Part shown: piece by piece, positions 22,691 to 35,473 of the stretch
How positions within the stretch are numbered: the first letter of the stretch is position 1
How the letters are laid out: every line of letters starts with the position of its first letter
Source of the DNA: Dichetophora obliterata
Lineage: Eukaryota; Arthropoda; Insecta; Diptera; Sciomyzidae
Direction of reading: 5' to 3'
Length of the DNA stretch: 64,000 nt
Assembly (NCBI GenBank): GCA_963920525.1
Contig: OY986439.1
Span: forward strand, 52,168,982-52,232,981
Notes under the pieces: model-generated
Seen by the model: the letters and a program-made list of their open reading frames with translations, nothing else
Told to the model about the DNA's origin: nothing
The model's database searches: none
Program-made: the position numbers and the translations under genes

Positions 22691-22994
22691 AGTACGGAAA
22701 CAGACCTAATATTCTGTACTATCGACAACTTAGCAACAAAAAGAATTTTGACAATCCTTTTAACCTTCATCGGTCTCTTATTTCCAGAAATGAATAGGTT
22801 CCTTGTAGGGAGTCAAATCCCGGAAGCTTTTCTCGATCCCGGGATTATAGGGATTGAAAATTAAATCCCGGGATTAGTTCGGGATTGAAAATATTAAGAA
22901 GTAAATAATTTAAAAGGTTTTTAATACAATTTTGTGTTATGTATTACTTGAAACTAAAAATGTAAATGAATTCATAACAAAAACAAAACTCATT

Positions 22995-23431
22995 AAGGGT
23001 ATTCTCAATTGCGTTGTTTTCAGTGTAGTTAAAAAACCCCATGGTATTGATACCACATTTAAGCGAGCGGATTTTATATATTTTGTTGTTTTACATGAAA
23101 TCTCTAAAAACCAAAAGTGTGGTTATTTTAAGTAGCCCAATGAAATGTTTAACGAACGTGGTTTTTAAGGTTCCATAGACAACTGATCGGTTGCAAGTTA
23201 TTTTCTAATTGCAAAAATGGAAGCAGCTTAAAATGCAAGGTAAACTTTTTTATGCCATATATTAATAAAATATATCAAATTGTAAAGTTAATTTATTTGC
23301 ATAGTAACAAATAGCTATAGTGAGAGGTTCGCAACCACAAATTCTATATTAAAGGGTGCTCATAATTGTGATTTTCAACTATGGCAAAAAAAAACACAAC
23401 ACAACTATACCACACAATTGTGAATACCCTT
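22995..23431. mobile_element. 437-bp MITE, TSD ATT
   Basis: The left end AAGGGTATTCTCAATTGCG and the right end (reversed) AAGGGTATTCACAATTGTG form TIRs. ATT flanks both ends (22992-22994, 23432-23434). A third related end, AAGGGTGCTCATAATTGTG, lies inverted at 23352-23370, making a small secondary hairpin. The termini resemble the elements at 9280 and 47913. Confidence 0.7.
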
Positions 23432-25560
23432 ATTACTAATAAGCACACAAAACTTAAATTATATTAATTACTAGCAAATTGTATTAATTTAACCCTTTCA
23501 GTAGATTTACCCAATATATTGGACACATCAGAAAGACATTTTTATATGTATTTATTTTGCAAAGCTTTTGTTTAAATCAAATTGTTTGGTTGTATAAAAA
23601 AAAAAAGATGAACCAACATGATAAAAATAAATTTAGAGAAATATTTGACACAAAAATCAGTTGGATTTTCGATTTTGTGCCGATTTTTTTCGAAACAAAA
23701 AATTTTCGGCCTATTTTATTAGAAAAGATGAACCGGACAAAAATAAAATTTATATTTTTTTATCTTTTTTGGTTTTAATGATAAGAATATTAAAAGGGTT
23801 TAAGAAACAAAGATCTAAAGGGTTGAAAAACCTTTAAGGGATTAAAAAAAACTTTGTCCCGAACAGTAATTTTTTCTTTGTACAAGCTTGAAAAACGTAA
23901 GTAGCGCAGGTTAAAATCAAAGGTATGTTTTTTTATCTTTGAAGGACCTAAATGATAGGATTATTCAAAAAAATTATTTTGCTCTTAGTTTAGCCTAGAA
24001 ATAGAAACAAAAAACATAAAAAATAAAATACGGAAGAGTTTAAGGTATTACTATGTATATTTTACTTTTTTTTTTGTACATCGTCTTCATGATTTTTGTG
24101 TTTAAGGCAAGGTTGGAAAAGACTTTTCAAAAGAAAATTTTTTGTTTTAATTACTTTTAAAGTAATCGTTAAGCTGATCAACGCGTTTTATTTTTTATTG
24201 GAGAGTTTTGTTCGGATATAATTACAAATATAACCTGCAATTTGTAAGTTTCGATCACAATTGCCTTCACCACAAAACAAAATTATTTCCTAAGTCAGAA
24301 TATCTGACAATTTTGAAATACATATCTGACTTCCCGATGTTGCGAATTCTTCTAAAACTTTGCAAAGTCTTTGCTCTAGTTATTCACATTCATCAATAAC
24401 AATCTTTTTCAGCCTCAATTAAAGGTTTTTCTAATTGTATATTCATATCAACTTAAATTGAAATGGTTGCATTTACATGAATATTTGTAAAGTAAATTTT
24501 TTATTTAAAAATCCCGGGATTTAAAGGGTCTTAAATCGTCCGGGATCCCGGAATTGATTTCACTAATAAACACATACATACATATATACATACATACATA
24601 CATCCATACATTTTTATTTATTTGTTCTACATCCATACATCCATACATACATACCATACATACATACCATACCATACATACATACTGGTTAAACACATAT
24701 ACCGCTCCTCTTGCTTCGCCGTAGTCGGGTAAAAAAAATGTCGAAGCTCTCTTAGCTATTAACCAACTATACCTGCCATTGATTGGAAATTCCTGATATA
24801 AAACAGTGCTATTGTTGCAGCAGAATTTGTGCCCACTTAGAACACAATCACGACGTTTGAGTATTTTGATACCAAACTCATATCTCGACTAAGGTGAAAG
24901 ATACAAAGTTGAAATTTGATGTTAGTTCCTGAGATCAATATAAAATAAGTAGCAAAATAAATTTAAAAAATCGTACGAAGCGTTTGGGAGCCGCGTTTAA
25001 TGGGTAAATAATTACTAGAATTCGTCAGTGGTCGAAATTCGACCTTTTTACTTTGACCTTTCGACCTACACTGTGATATGAGTTCGCTTGCGTTCTCAGA
25101 TGAGCGTAAAAAAGGGAAAAAACGACGCTAAATGTTAACCAACAGCTTTTCATAAAAAAAAGTAGTACTGTGAAAAGCCACAGTTTTAGAGATATCATCA
25201 AAACTTTGATGTCAAAATAACGAATTTTTTAAAATTGACTATTTGTACGAAATTTTACTATCACAATATATAGTCACACATGTTACATAAAAAAATGTAT
25301 GGGTATCCGTAAGAAATAGCGAAAAATGTTCGTAATTAGGTTTTACTTAAGAAATATTCTTTCAATGCTCATATTTCAAAGGTCACAAAAATTATCCTGT
25401 GCACTCCTTACTCTAATTAATTAAAAAATTTATCAAAATCGGTTCATTTTATTCACAGGAGAAAATGATACTGAACTGTTTTGCTACGCCTATTTATATA
25501 AACCATAATTTATTATTAAATAATAATTAGTTAACAATTTCACTGAACAAAATTAAACTG
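23432..25560. other. interior of the hAT-type element, no gene recognised
   Basis: Mostly AT-rich. 24210-24565 duplicates the element's right end (AATCCCGGGATT and CCGGGATCCCGGAATTGA). 24568-24690 is a microsatellite. 24690-24730 holds, inverted, the same GAGCGGTATATGTG-containing repeat seen at 31205-31400. Confidence 0.5.
24568..24690. repeat. (CATA)n-rich microsatellite
   Basis: Imperfect tandem CATA/CATACC tetranucleotide and hexanucleotide repeats. Open frames across it are low-complexity artefacts. Confidence 0.85.
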
Positions 25561-25950
25561 TTGTCTGAACAATTAAAAGAACTATCGATCTTAACAACAC
25601 AAATACAATTTTGTCACATCCCGCTTACAGTTTTGCATTACAATGTTATAACCGTCAAATTTTTACAAGCGGGTAAAGAATATTATCTGAGCGTTATGCG
25701 GCGTTTCGTCAAAAAAATACGGATTTGTAGAAAGAAAACTTCAGCACCATCTCACAAGGATATCATTGTGAAGGGATTTCCGGCCAAAAACTAAACAAAT
25801 ACTATCGAACAAACAACGTATTCACCAGATATGGCTTCGGCTGACTTTGTTATCTTTTCAAAACTCAAATTATCACTTCGAGGCACTGGTCTTCAGTCGA
25901 TAGAAGAAATAACAGAAAAAGTTTCTTACCGAAAAAATGCATTTTAAAAA
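25561..25950 (+). pseudogene. mariner transposase fragment
   Basis: A degraded C-terminal part of a mariner transposase: around 25740 SAPSHKDIIVKGFPAKN, with the catalytic Asp region of HDNAPSH lost, then a stop, then SPDMASADFVIFSKLKLSLRG, corresponding to the SPDxAPxDFFLF motif with the final Asp kept. It is a close relative of the relic at 47816-49480. TIRs were not found. Confidence 0.7.
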
Positions 25951-26822
25951 CAAACTAAACTTAAGATGGCGCTCAAACTCAGCGTCCGTATAGAGGACAT
26001 TTATGCAAACTTGGGGATTTTTTGACAATCCTTTTAAGTGGGCTTTTTAAATGATCAATTTCCAGTTCTTTACTGACAGGATGTACATCCGAATCGATAT
26101 TAGATTTGATAAAAAGCTCCGATTCGGGTCAAGAAAAGTATTTTTTGATTAAAAAAGTACCACATAAAAATACCACCAGAAGCAATAAATTGGGTTAGGG
26201 ACAGAAAATAAAGCTATTTTTGAATAAAGGTATAGGAATAGGAATTTATTTTTTAGATAAAAATATCATTAAAAGTTACCGATATTCAGTTAAAGCCTTT
26301 AAAGTTATTGTATAGAATTTTTAAATAAAGCAATTATTTAATTAGACATGGTTTTTTTTGTGATTTTTTGATATTCTGATAACTGAATTCAGCTACTCTA
26401 ATATAATAAGTTGTTATTAGAAAAAAATTAAGCACTTTTTTGCCTACTTAATTTGTTATCGGCTTGCAGAAAAATATTTAAGAAAAAAAAATCAAGAATT
26501 CAGAAAAATTAATTTGAAATACCTGCCAATTTGTATTATATTGCAGTTTGTTAGAAAAAATAATCGTGGTGTCAAATTTTATCACGTTCTTACCATACAT
26601 AACACTACCACTGTAGCAATTCTTCTAAGACTTTGCAAAGTCTTTGCTCCAGTGATTTACACTCATCGTCCTAACAATCTTTTACAGCCTCAGCAAAAGG
26701 TTTTTCTAATTCTATATTCATATCAACTTAAAATGAAATGTTTGGAATTACATGAATATTTGTAATAGAAATTTTTTAGTTAAAAATCCCGGGATCCCGG
26801 GATTGACTTCCCTAGTTCCTTG

Positions 26823-28655
26823 TGTGTAAATTTTACTCACTATTTCTGCCATCTTTTGTTGCCATTCGTCATGTTTGCTGCCATTTTTTTTTAAAATTCT
26901 GTGAATTCTGTGAATTCTGTGAAATTCTAATGAAATCTGCTTTAGTACCTCACAATATAAATTTCAACAATTTTTCTCTTTTATTGAGGCTTAAACAAAT
27001 TTTCAGTAATATTAAATTTTACATTCGCGGTAGACCTTTTGGTGGAAATGTCCATATTGAAGTTTTCCAAGAAACATTTTTCTAGAATATTTTAAATCTC
27101 TGCGACTACATGACTTTTTAAACGTTTTTTTTTAAATGCTTAAAAAGACCCATAAAAATGGCGCTAGAGAGTGTTAATGTTCTAGAAAAACATTTCTTAG
27201 ATAATTTTACTATAGGTCTCACTTTGTATGTTAAGTAAATTTAAAACCGATATTAGATATTAGTCATTAGTAAACTTTTAAAACGCCTTTTTATTTGAAT
27301 TTCTTTTGCCTCCTCAGATTTCGTTAATTGAAATCCGTAATTTTGTAAAAATCTGCAAATTGTTAAACAGTGTAATTAGTTATTACGCCTTGCTTAAATT
27401 GTATTTGTTTTTCTTTGTTTTTTTTTTGTTTTTTTTTTGTTTTCTCTTGTTTTATTTCATTTCATAAAAACATCAACATGCTGGGCTCGTCATCGGAAAT
27501 CATGCGGTGTGTGTGTTATTTTTTTCTTCTATATTTCTTACTACTAAGTATGTGTTTTTGAAAAACATCATTTTTTTCATTCCTCAAAAGCGAATAAATT
27601 CCTTTTTGCGTTTTTGGTATTGTGCCATATTCTTCCGACTTGACCCCTCTGGACCAATGCCCCGGTTCGCAGATAACTTCTAGATCAAAATGCGAAATGC
27701 GATTTTGCTTTTTTGGCGTTGTGTCTTTAGTATCGCCATTAATGTTGTTGTTTTGGTTTTTCTCTTTTTATTGTCTTGTTTTTACACTTGTGCATGCATC
27801 ATTCCTGCAGTCAGCCAGCCAGCCAGCCAGCCAGTCAGTCAGTCAGTCAGTCAACACAAAACTCCTGACCATACGTTAATTCATTCATAATAAAATTTTG
27901 TTTTCTTAGAAACTCGAGTCACATCAAGCGTTGATCGTCGTTATCTCTGCTGTGAAAATACAAAACACTTTTAGATTGATAAAAAACAAAGACCTAAGTG
28001 GAAAACCAAAAGTTGGTGCAGAAATTTTGCCAAAAGTGTTTGAAAATAAATAAAAATATTAAAATTCAAAGCATTGTGTGGTGATCTTGAGAAAAATAAA
28101 GAAAAAAAAAATAAATATGTTCGAGTTATCATCGTTAAACCGCACGTTGGTGAAGCATGGATTATCAGCGTTTACAGCGTTATTTCTAATATTATGGTAA
28201 GTTTATCATTACATTTCAGGCTTACATGTATTTTTAACGGTACTAAAAAATGTGTAAACATAATTTATGGGGCACTACTAGTGTAACAGTCCAAAAACAG
28301 GGTAATTTTCGTGAATTTTTCAAAAGAAATCTAGTGCAGTGATGGTTTTTGAAATTTCTAGTCTATAATTAATACATATTTTAAGTAAACATACAATTTA
28401 TTTCAAATAAAAATCTTCAAAATCATTTAATCAGGCAAAAATTCATTTAGTTTTCATTTTGCTCATTCATGATTGATTCATTCATTTTGGTTTTTTATTA
28501 AATGCTTATTTGAGAGAAAAGCATATATCTAATTTCATTCAATAGTTTAAAATAAAATCAGTTTTTCTGCACTCCTGTAAAATTTTACTATCACCGTATG
28601 TGTGTATGTTCAAGTGGCGGATAAGCGGTATTACACGCGCAACGACGATATTATC
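26823..28655. other. no recognised gene; simple repeats
   Basis: 26890-26930 holds three copies of CTGTGAATT. 27415-27450 is T-rich with TTTTTTTG repeats. 27811-27852 is (CAGC)n joined to (AGTC)n. One stretch (27920-28200) is less AT-rich and could be an untranslated exon, but no splice or coding signal can be defended. Confidence 0.4.
27811..27852. repeat. (CAGC)n/(AGTC)n compound microsatellite
   Basis: About five AGCC/CAGC units followed by five AGTC units. Confidence 0.85.
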
Positions 28656-28658
28656 TTA

Positions 28659-28799
28659 GGTTGCCCGCAGAGTAAGCGCCGAAGCAGACAGGTACAGGAA
28701 AACTATGTGAACAAGAGAGAAAAAAGTTATTTCTATCTCGTTTCTTCGCAAGGCCTGCCTGCCTGCCTGCCTGCTTCGGCGTCTACTATGCGGGCAGCC
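28659..28799. mobile_element. 141-bp MITE, TSD TTA
   Basis: The left end GGTTGCCCGCAGAGTAAGCG and right end (reversed) GGCTGCCCGCATAGTAGACG are imperfect TIRs. TTA lies at 28656-28658 and 28800-28802. The second TTA is shared with the next element, whose TIRs are a relative of these. The interior carries (CTGC)n and its complement. Confidence 0.75.
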
Positions 28800-28802
28800 T
28801 TA

Positions 28803-30626
28803 GTCTGCGGACAGAGTAAACGCTGAAGCAGACAGGCAGGCAGGCAGGCTTGCTTACTTGTCCTAGTGCGAGAAAACTCGCTTCATACGATTTCATATAA
28901 ACCTGCTCGAAGTGTGCAGAGTGGAAGCAGGCAGGTCAGATCAGATCAGATCAGTTTTTTGCGAAAAATCAGGCTGGCGCAGGCTTCTCGCAACTGAATT
29001 TGTTCTTTTTGTGTTGTTTTTTGTAATTTTTCAAGGAAACTGCGTTTTTTTTTACTATCTTTAGAATACAAGACCAATTACAACAAAAACATTCAACAAC
29101 AACAATGCATTGAACGGAACAAACATAAACAGCAGTGATCGCGCAATGTTTATGTGAGTGTGAGGGTTGTTTTTGGTGGGTATTAGGAAATTTGGTTAAC
29201 GTCGATTAAGATTGTGTTGTTGTTGGTGATAAGTTGTGCACGCGAAAATGATATATTGATCGAATGGGCAATTGTTGGGCATGTAAGAAACAAAAGAAAT
29301 ACATATAAAACAAACAAAACAATAAAAAATTAAATTGCTTGGTTTTCTGGGTCCAATATGTTGGTAGCACTCAAATTCCAAAATTTTTGTAACACAAAAA
29401 TCAAAAATATTTAAAAAGCATTCATTTTAAAGTCATTTCAAATGAGATATATATAACATTTTTATGATTTTTCTATGATTTTTTTCTGTGTTCAAAATGC
29501 CAACAGGCAAGTTTCACCAGCTATAGCTTTTTTCTTAGGATTTTGATTTTTAATTTTGTGCACAAAATAGCTCAAGATTATACTTTAAGCATTGTTGTTG
29601 TTATTGGTTAACATTTTGCATTTTTGGATTTTTGAGAATTTTTTTCGTAAAAGTACTCAAACTCGACATTTTCAACGCTTTTAATAAAAAATTCTATAAC
29701 TATTAAGTTATTCAAATTAATGACAAATTTTTTTGTATTTGTGTTAAGTGTTGTTTCAGAAAATTTTTAAACAACATTTCACTGCAGTTTTTTAAAATTT
29801 GGATTTTTACGATTTTTTATTACAACAAGAAAATATAATTTTTTTCGAAAAGTAAAATATCACAACTCTGGTAATTTTTATCCAATTTTTCTCACGGATG
29901 ACACGTTGTAAAGACATTGAATCTGCTATTGATTAAAAGTATAAATGGAATGATTTAATTTTACACATATTCTTACAGAATTTTAAAACACATTTTAATG
30001 ACGAAACACCTCATTTTCGCCCTTTATACCAATGTAATGAGATTCAATCGCAATGAGCCTTACTTTATCTGTGTCCGATTTGGATAACATTTCTGGAGAG
30101 TTATCTTATCGGCCAATGAAACATTTCTAGCCACCGGAAGAAACGCTAATTTTAGTTTGAATTAGGCTGGCCTAGTGGCACAACATATCACACACCTTCT
30201 TCAAAAGAGTCACAACTCAAAATGTTTAGATATATACTTTTTCGTGTAAGACTATTTGTAGGGATCAAATACATCGGCTATCTTAATTTTTTACACATAT
30301 TCTTAGACTTAAATTAAAAAAAAATCGTTTGGTCTCTTTATTTTGTATGGAATCCATTGAAGTTGTTTTTTGCTCTTCCTGAAAATTAAAATTTTTTGAG
30401 TTGTACCTCTTTGCTATTTATGTATAGAAAATAAAAAATTTTCATAAACGCTATTAGCGGAGGATTCAAAATAGAAAGCAATTGGGGAAAAAATAAACAA
30501 ACTTTTTCTTGCACTGATCTGATCTGACCTGCTCGCATTCACTCTGCACTGCTTATTTACTGAGCAGGTACCTGACTGCGCCTGCCAGCCTGCCTGCTCG
30601 CATCAGCGCTTACTCTGTCCGCAGAC
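28803..30626. mobile_element. 1,824-bp PIF/Harbinger-type non-autonomous element, TSD TTA
   Basis: The left end GTCTGCGGACAGAGTAAACG and right end (reversed) GTCTGCGGACAGAGTAAGCG are near-perfect TIRs followed by GCAGGCAGGC repeats. TTA flanks it (28800-28802, 30627-30629). Sub-terminal inverted pairs include GGTCAGATCAGATCAG near 28935 and CTGATCTGATCTGACC near 30516, so the symmetric ends span over 100 bp. No transposase frame is visible inside; the interior is AT-rich. Confidence 0.85.
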
Positions 30627-30629
30627 TTA

Positions 30630-31219
30630 GTTATTCGTATGGCAGGAACAACTTTAGCGAAAAAAATAAATCGCCGACCGAAAAAAAATATGGTGGACTA
30701 GAAGCTATTTCTTATACCCAGAATTACCCAGAATAGTAAAAAATTATGAATTTTGAAAAAGTGACAGTTTTAAAAAAAAATTAGAAATTTCGCTCAAAAG
30801 TCTAATGAATCCGAAATGGCAATTTTTATGTAATTTAAAAACTGAAGGGCCATTGTTTCGAGAATCAAGTACACAAAAAGATAAAAAAATCAAGTCTCGA
30901 TCGAATGAATTGCTATCGAGTTAGACGAGCCAGCAAATTTAAAAAATAAGTGTAATAAAGCTTGTCAAAGTGAATGGACTGCAGAAACCACAGAAGACTA
31001 CTGAAGAGTTTATGTAGCGAACAAAGAAACAACTGTCTAGTGGTTTGGTGGTTTGTTCTGCAAAGACCTTGTTGTTGTCAGGGCCGAATTAATCATGTCG
31101 AAGCTCCAAGGCAATGCAATTTTCGGGGTCTCTTTACCTTTTTCTAACTTTGTAGACTAATTTTTTCTACTACAACGCAATTATATTCATAATAAATCTA
31201 GTTTTTTATCCGACTACGA
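30630..31219. other. spacer, no gene recognised
   Basis: AT-rich, no coding frame. From about 31200 it carries the repeat ATCCGACTACG...GGAGCGGTATATGTG that is also present, inverted, at 24690-24730. Confidence 0.45.
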
Positions 31220-31228
31220 GGATGCAAA

Positions 31229-31376
31229 GACCGAACAGAAAAACGACCGAACAGAAAAATTAGTTCAATTGAAAAAATTTTCTGTCTGAGCTGGAATTGA
31301 ACCCGGGCTACCGTGGTTCTTTAGCTTAGGGGCCACGCACTCTACCCACTAGGCTACGGTCGCCACGTATTTACGT
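31229..31376 (-). repeat. tRNA-derived SINE with 9-bp TSD
   Basis: On the minus strand: an A-box-like TAGCCTAGTGGGTAGAG and a B box GGGTTCAATTCC about 45 nt downstream. It is flanked by GGATGCAAA at 31220-31228 and 31377-31385. The homologous sequence at 24694-24720 (inverted) lacks the insert and acts as an empty site. It is not a functional tRNA: the 5' acceptor strand does not pair with the 3' side. Confidence 0.7.
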
Positions 31377-32509
31377 GGATGCAAAAGGAGCGGTATATGT
31401 GTTGCACGGGTATGTATGTTAGGCTGGGTCGATTTGCAAACCTATGTTGTCTGGGCGATTTTCGAATCGGGCATGAAAAATTACACAGTGCGACACGAAA
31501 AAATAACTTCAAATATCTCAATGGTTTCTAGTAGTACATGGTCTAAACATTATGCCCTCATACTCAGTTTTATCGGATTAGGTCAAATAAGGGAGAAATT
31601 CAAGGTCAAATTTCATCTTTCAGTCACAAATTTTTTCTTTTAACTCTTAAACAAAATTCAAATCCTATGTAGTAACTGCATCTAAATATTTGCAATGGAT
31701 AGTTCTTTACATTTTGAGACCATTTTTGCTCAAAAAGTTACGTAAGGGGGTTAGTATTTTCTTCGAAAACAGGGCTTTTAAAAAAAACAAAATTTTCAAT
31801 AGTTCAGTTACTTTGTATTTATCTTCAACAACAATCAGATTTTGCTGAATTTTTGCATACACCTTAAGTAAAATAAAATAACCCACCTCTGAAAAGATCA
31901 CAACACTACAACAAAAGATTTGCCCACCACCCCTACTTTTAATGATAGTGAGCTTACTCCTATGATTTCATTTGCATATCTAGCAGTTAGGTGTCTACCT
32001 GGGCTGTAGTCGCCTTTAAGTGAGGTGCCAAAACTAAATTTGAAATACGATCATTCATTTGATATATTTGAGTTGGAAATTTTCAAAAGTTTTGTGTATT
32101 AAAATAATTTCATATTGTTGAATTGATTTTTGGTAATGAGTCTCTGCATTAATGAACTAAGTTTGTATTGCTATGTTTCTGGTAAAATAGCTTTTACAAA
32201 AATCATTGCTTCCTTCAGTGCTTAAGTTGAAATGGCTTATGAAAAATATTTCGGAGAGCCAATACTAAAAAACGTGACGTAGACACATAAAAAATTATGT
32301 CGAAGTTGCTATATTTACCTTCTGGCATAGTTAAAAGGAAAACGGGCTGCTTTGCCTTTTCGAGTGTCTATGCTGTGGATGGATCCTGGAGAGCATGTAA
32401 GCGAGAACTGTTATGTGTGTGCAAACTCTTTCTTTGGCCAAAACAGAATCAAAAAACGAAAAATTACATACGTAAGCGTTGAGAGTGCGCAGAGGCCTTT
32501 GCCACATTA

Positions 32510-33880
32510 GAATAATATTCCAATTCCAATACCTCCAACTTGTTATGATATAGCTTCATATGAAACACAAACAGTTCACGCTGACTTTTATTCGGTTTAT
32601 GAACCAGTACCATCTACATCGCATAGACAGATTCCAGTACCGCAAGAACTTATGGATATTATGGTGGCTGAGCTCAAATTGCCGCAACGAAAATCAGAAA
32701 AACAAGCTTTTCTTTTAAATTTGGGAAACAATTTAGCTCCAGGATTAAAGGTTACTGGATACCGCAATCAACAAAGGTGGTTTCAAATCTTGTTCACAGT
32801 CAATCCTGAATATACTTTTGTTTTTTGTCACAGCTTTGAAAAATTGATGGAAGCAATGGATGTTTCTTACGATTCGCAAGATTGGAGATTATTCATAGAT
32901 TCGCCAACAACCAGTTTGAAAGTTGTTCTGCTTCATAAGTTCAATAAGAAACCATCCATTCCGATTGCTTACAGTACAGATATGAAAGAAAAATTCCAAA
33001 ATATGCAAATCATGCTTAACAAAGTAGAGTATCAAAAACATCAATCGCAGCTTTGTTGCGCGGACTACAAGCAGGCTACACAAAACATATGTACTTTATT
33101 TGTCTGTGGGATACCCGTTTTAAAGACAACCAATATACATACGAAGTATGACTGGCTGCCAAGAAGCAGCTGTTCAAATAGTGGCAATAATGTTATTCGT
33201 CCTCCACTTGTTCTAAAGGAAAATATTTTGATGCCAACGCTTCATATTAAACTAGGAATAGTAAAAATTTTTATTTAGACTGTTGTTCGAAGATCAGAAA
33301 TTTTTTATTGCTTAAAAACAGTATTTCCTAAACTAAGCGACGCAAAAATGAAGGCAGACAAGTGCAAAAAATGACTCTTTATTTTTGTAAAATAAATTTA
33401 GAAAGATATTTGATTGAGTTGGCGTTTTACTTATAAAGTTATTTATTCCCGTGGTTATAGGTGTATTAAATGGACCTGATATCCGAAAGCTCATGAAGAG
33501 CTAGAGTTCTGATGCAAGGTTTTCCGATGAAGAGCTCATTCAGCTGGTAACAAGTTATAGAAAACTTCCTTGGGAAAAATCGATCAGAAAGCTACCCACA
33601 AATAGTAGCAGTAATGCTTAGATCATTTGAAAGAATAGGTGTTTCTATGTCTCTCAAGATTTATTTCTTGCATTATCATCTTGAGTTTTTCAAACTCCAA
33701 TTAGCATCGGAATCAGACGGACATGAAGAAAGATTCCTCCAAATAGCCATGTGGAAAAGCGCTATAATGGTAAAAAGCTCGATGCTTTAATTGGTTTAAA
33801 AATGTGGACTGGTGGTCACACAAAAAATATTATGCTGAAGAAGATGATGAAGATAACGATGACATGAAAATTAAATAATT
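32510..33880 (+). pseudogene. orphan DDE-like transposase of element A, frameshifted
   Basis: The first frame (32510-33278) contains WRLFIDSPTTSLKVVLLH (Asp), PSIPIAYSTDMKEKFQNM and CADYK (Asp). A frameshift near 33070 hides GYTK..YFICLWDTR in the next frame. The first frame resumes with RPPLV and LHIKLGIVK. Later fragments NGPDIRKLMK (33466 on), MSLKIYFLHYHLEFF (33649 on) and GHEERFLQ (33720 on, Glu) follow in order. I recall these motifs (WRLFIDSxxxSLKAVLLHNG, GDLKV, GYTKxxCFLCxWDSR, GPDIRKLM, GERFHQD) from a large uncharacterised arthropod/cnidarian protein family. The D...D...E pattern and the position between TIRs suggest a transposase; that role is inference. Confidence 0.65.
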
Positions 33881-34317
33881 TACAACTTTATTAATAAAAA
33901 CATAATTGCAGCTATCATTAAAAGGTTAAGCAATTCATTATTTTTTAACCTTGTTTATTTAAAGTAATTTCAAATAAATAATAACAATAACATAAATATT
34001 AATTTCTATAGTTTTAATTTTTGTGTTGTTCAATGGCCTAATGCAGTTTACTTTCGGTGAATACTTTGGTTTAAATTGGAACTTGAGAGAAATAGAAATA
34101 ACAATAATTTTTATTTTAACCGTTTTAATTTTTCGTATATGTTGTAATTACATATTTACGCGCATATCTTTAAAACGGTAACTCTTTCGGTAAAAATGTT
34201 AAGGACAATTTTGAAGAAAACTGTTGGATCTATAATTTTTATCTGAATGATTTTACGCTAGCGCTTACATTAACGAAGTTACCATCTTTGGTAATCTTTG
34301 AATCCGAATATCTTTGG
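33881..34317. other. interior of element A, non-coding
   Basis: AT-rich sequence between the transposase remnant and the right TIR. No open frame of note. Confidence 0.5.
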
Positions 34318-34789
34318 ATGCGCACATGCAATTGTTGTGATCTTTTCAGAGATGAATTATTTTATTTTACAAAAAAATTCAGTGTATGCAAAAATTCAGC
34401 AAAATCTGATTGTTTTCGAAGATAAATACAAAGTAACTGAACTATTGAAAATTTCGTTTTTTTTAAAGCCTTGATTTTGAAGAAAATATTAACCCCTTAC
34501 GTAACTTTTTGAGCAAAAAATGGTCTAAAAATGTAAAGAACCATCCATTGCACATATTTAGATGCAGTTACTACATAGAATTTGAATATAATTAAGAGTT
34601 ACAAGAAAAATTTTGTGACTTAAAGGTAAAATTTGACCTTGAATATCTCTCTTATTTGACCTAATCCGAAAAAACTGAGTATGAGGGCATAATATATAGA
34701 CCATGCACTATTTGAAACCATTGAGATATTTGAGGTTATTTCAATTGACCCTGAAATTGTCGCACGGTGTTATTTGTAGAAAACAAAAA
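34318..34789 (-). repeat. right inner TIR of element A
   Basis: Reverse complement of the left arm 31470-31925, with shared stretches such as ATTATGCCCTCATACTCAG, TCGGATTAGGTCAAATAAG and AAATTCAGCAAAATCTGATT (as read on one or the other strand). Divergence is perhaps 15-20% by eye, so the two arms are old. Confidence 0.8.
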
Positions 34790-35046
34790 GGGGCGATAGA
34801 CGCTATCACATCTTCAATTTTGTGAACTTTTTCCTTAGGAATTGTTTTAAAAAAATTTCTGTATATAAACGTGCACAGCTAGAACAAAAATGATGCCAGA
34901 AATGAAATCTTCGTAGCCGATTCAACCTAAAACTGGTCTCACATTTATACATTTTCATACAAAAATTTATCGTTAAAAATTCATAAAGAAAAAAATTAAA
35001 AAATTCGTATGTATTTTTGACCATCACGGCTGAACCACTGAAGCTA

Positions 35047-35253
35047 TCCACCTTATAATCACAACATGTGTTCGTGTGGTCCTCCGAATTTTTTTTGTTT
35101 TTTTGATCCCCCTTGGTGGCGCTGTGGTCGATTTTTGTCGGTTTATAAGTATATTTTTTTTAAAAAATGGACCACAGCGCCATCTAGTGGGATCTAAAAA
35201 AACAAAACAATTTCGGAGGACCACACGAACACATATTGTGAATATAAGGTGGA
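35047..35253. mobile_element. 207-bp MITE, TSD TA
   Basis: TIRs of about 42 bp (TCCACCTTATAATCACAACA at the left; the right end reads TATAAGGTGGA) with near-palindromic interior (CCTCCGAA...TTCGGAGG; GGCGCTGTGGTC...GACCACAGCGCC-like). TA flanks (35045-35046, 35254-35255). The right arm of element B at 36670-36690 shows the uninterrupted site. Tc1/mariner-type target. Confidence 0.85.
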
Positions 35254-35473
35254 TACCCAATCAGCCATTTAGAAATAGTGATTGGATTAAGCTTACATAC
35301 AATGCAAAAACCAAGCCTTTGCCAAGCACTCTTGTAAAACACTTGCGTAGGTAATAAATTTCCAAATTGCTTTGTAGAATTATTTCGTAAAAAACAAAAA
35401 GTAAGTGTTGTAAAATTTTACCATTTTGATTATATGAACAACGCATCCAGAGTTTCTTTGGGACATATATCTT

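Larger units (their letters stand above)
22806..26814. mobile_element. 4.0-kb hAT-type element, 8-bp TSD GTTCCTTG
   Basis: The left end TAGGGAGTCAAATCCCGG and right end (reversed) TAGGGAAGTCAATCCCGGG are inverted repeats. An 8-bp duplication GTTCCTTG lies at 22798-22805 and 26815-26822. TIRs starting TAGGG and 8-bp TSDs are typical of hAT. No hAT transposase is visible, so it is non-autonomous or decayed. A second right-end-like sequence occurs inside (about 24210-24565) with the same run-up as 26500-26812, so two related copies or an internal end duplication are present. It contains a MITE, a microsatellite and a mariner fragment. Confidence 0.75.

Noticed and set aside
22517..22864. 115-codon open frame as a membrane protein gene
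   Set aside because: It runs through the hairpin and into the hAT-type element's TIR; the frame is incidental.
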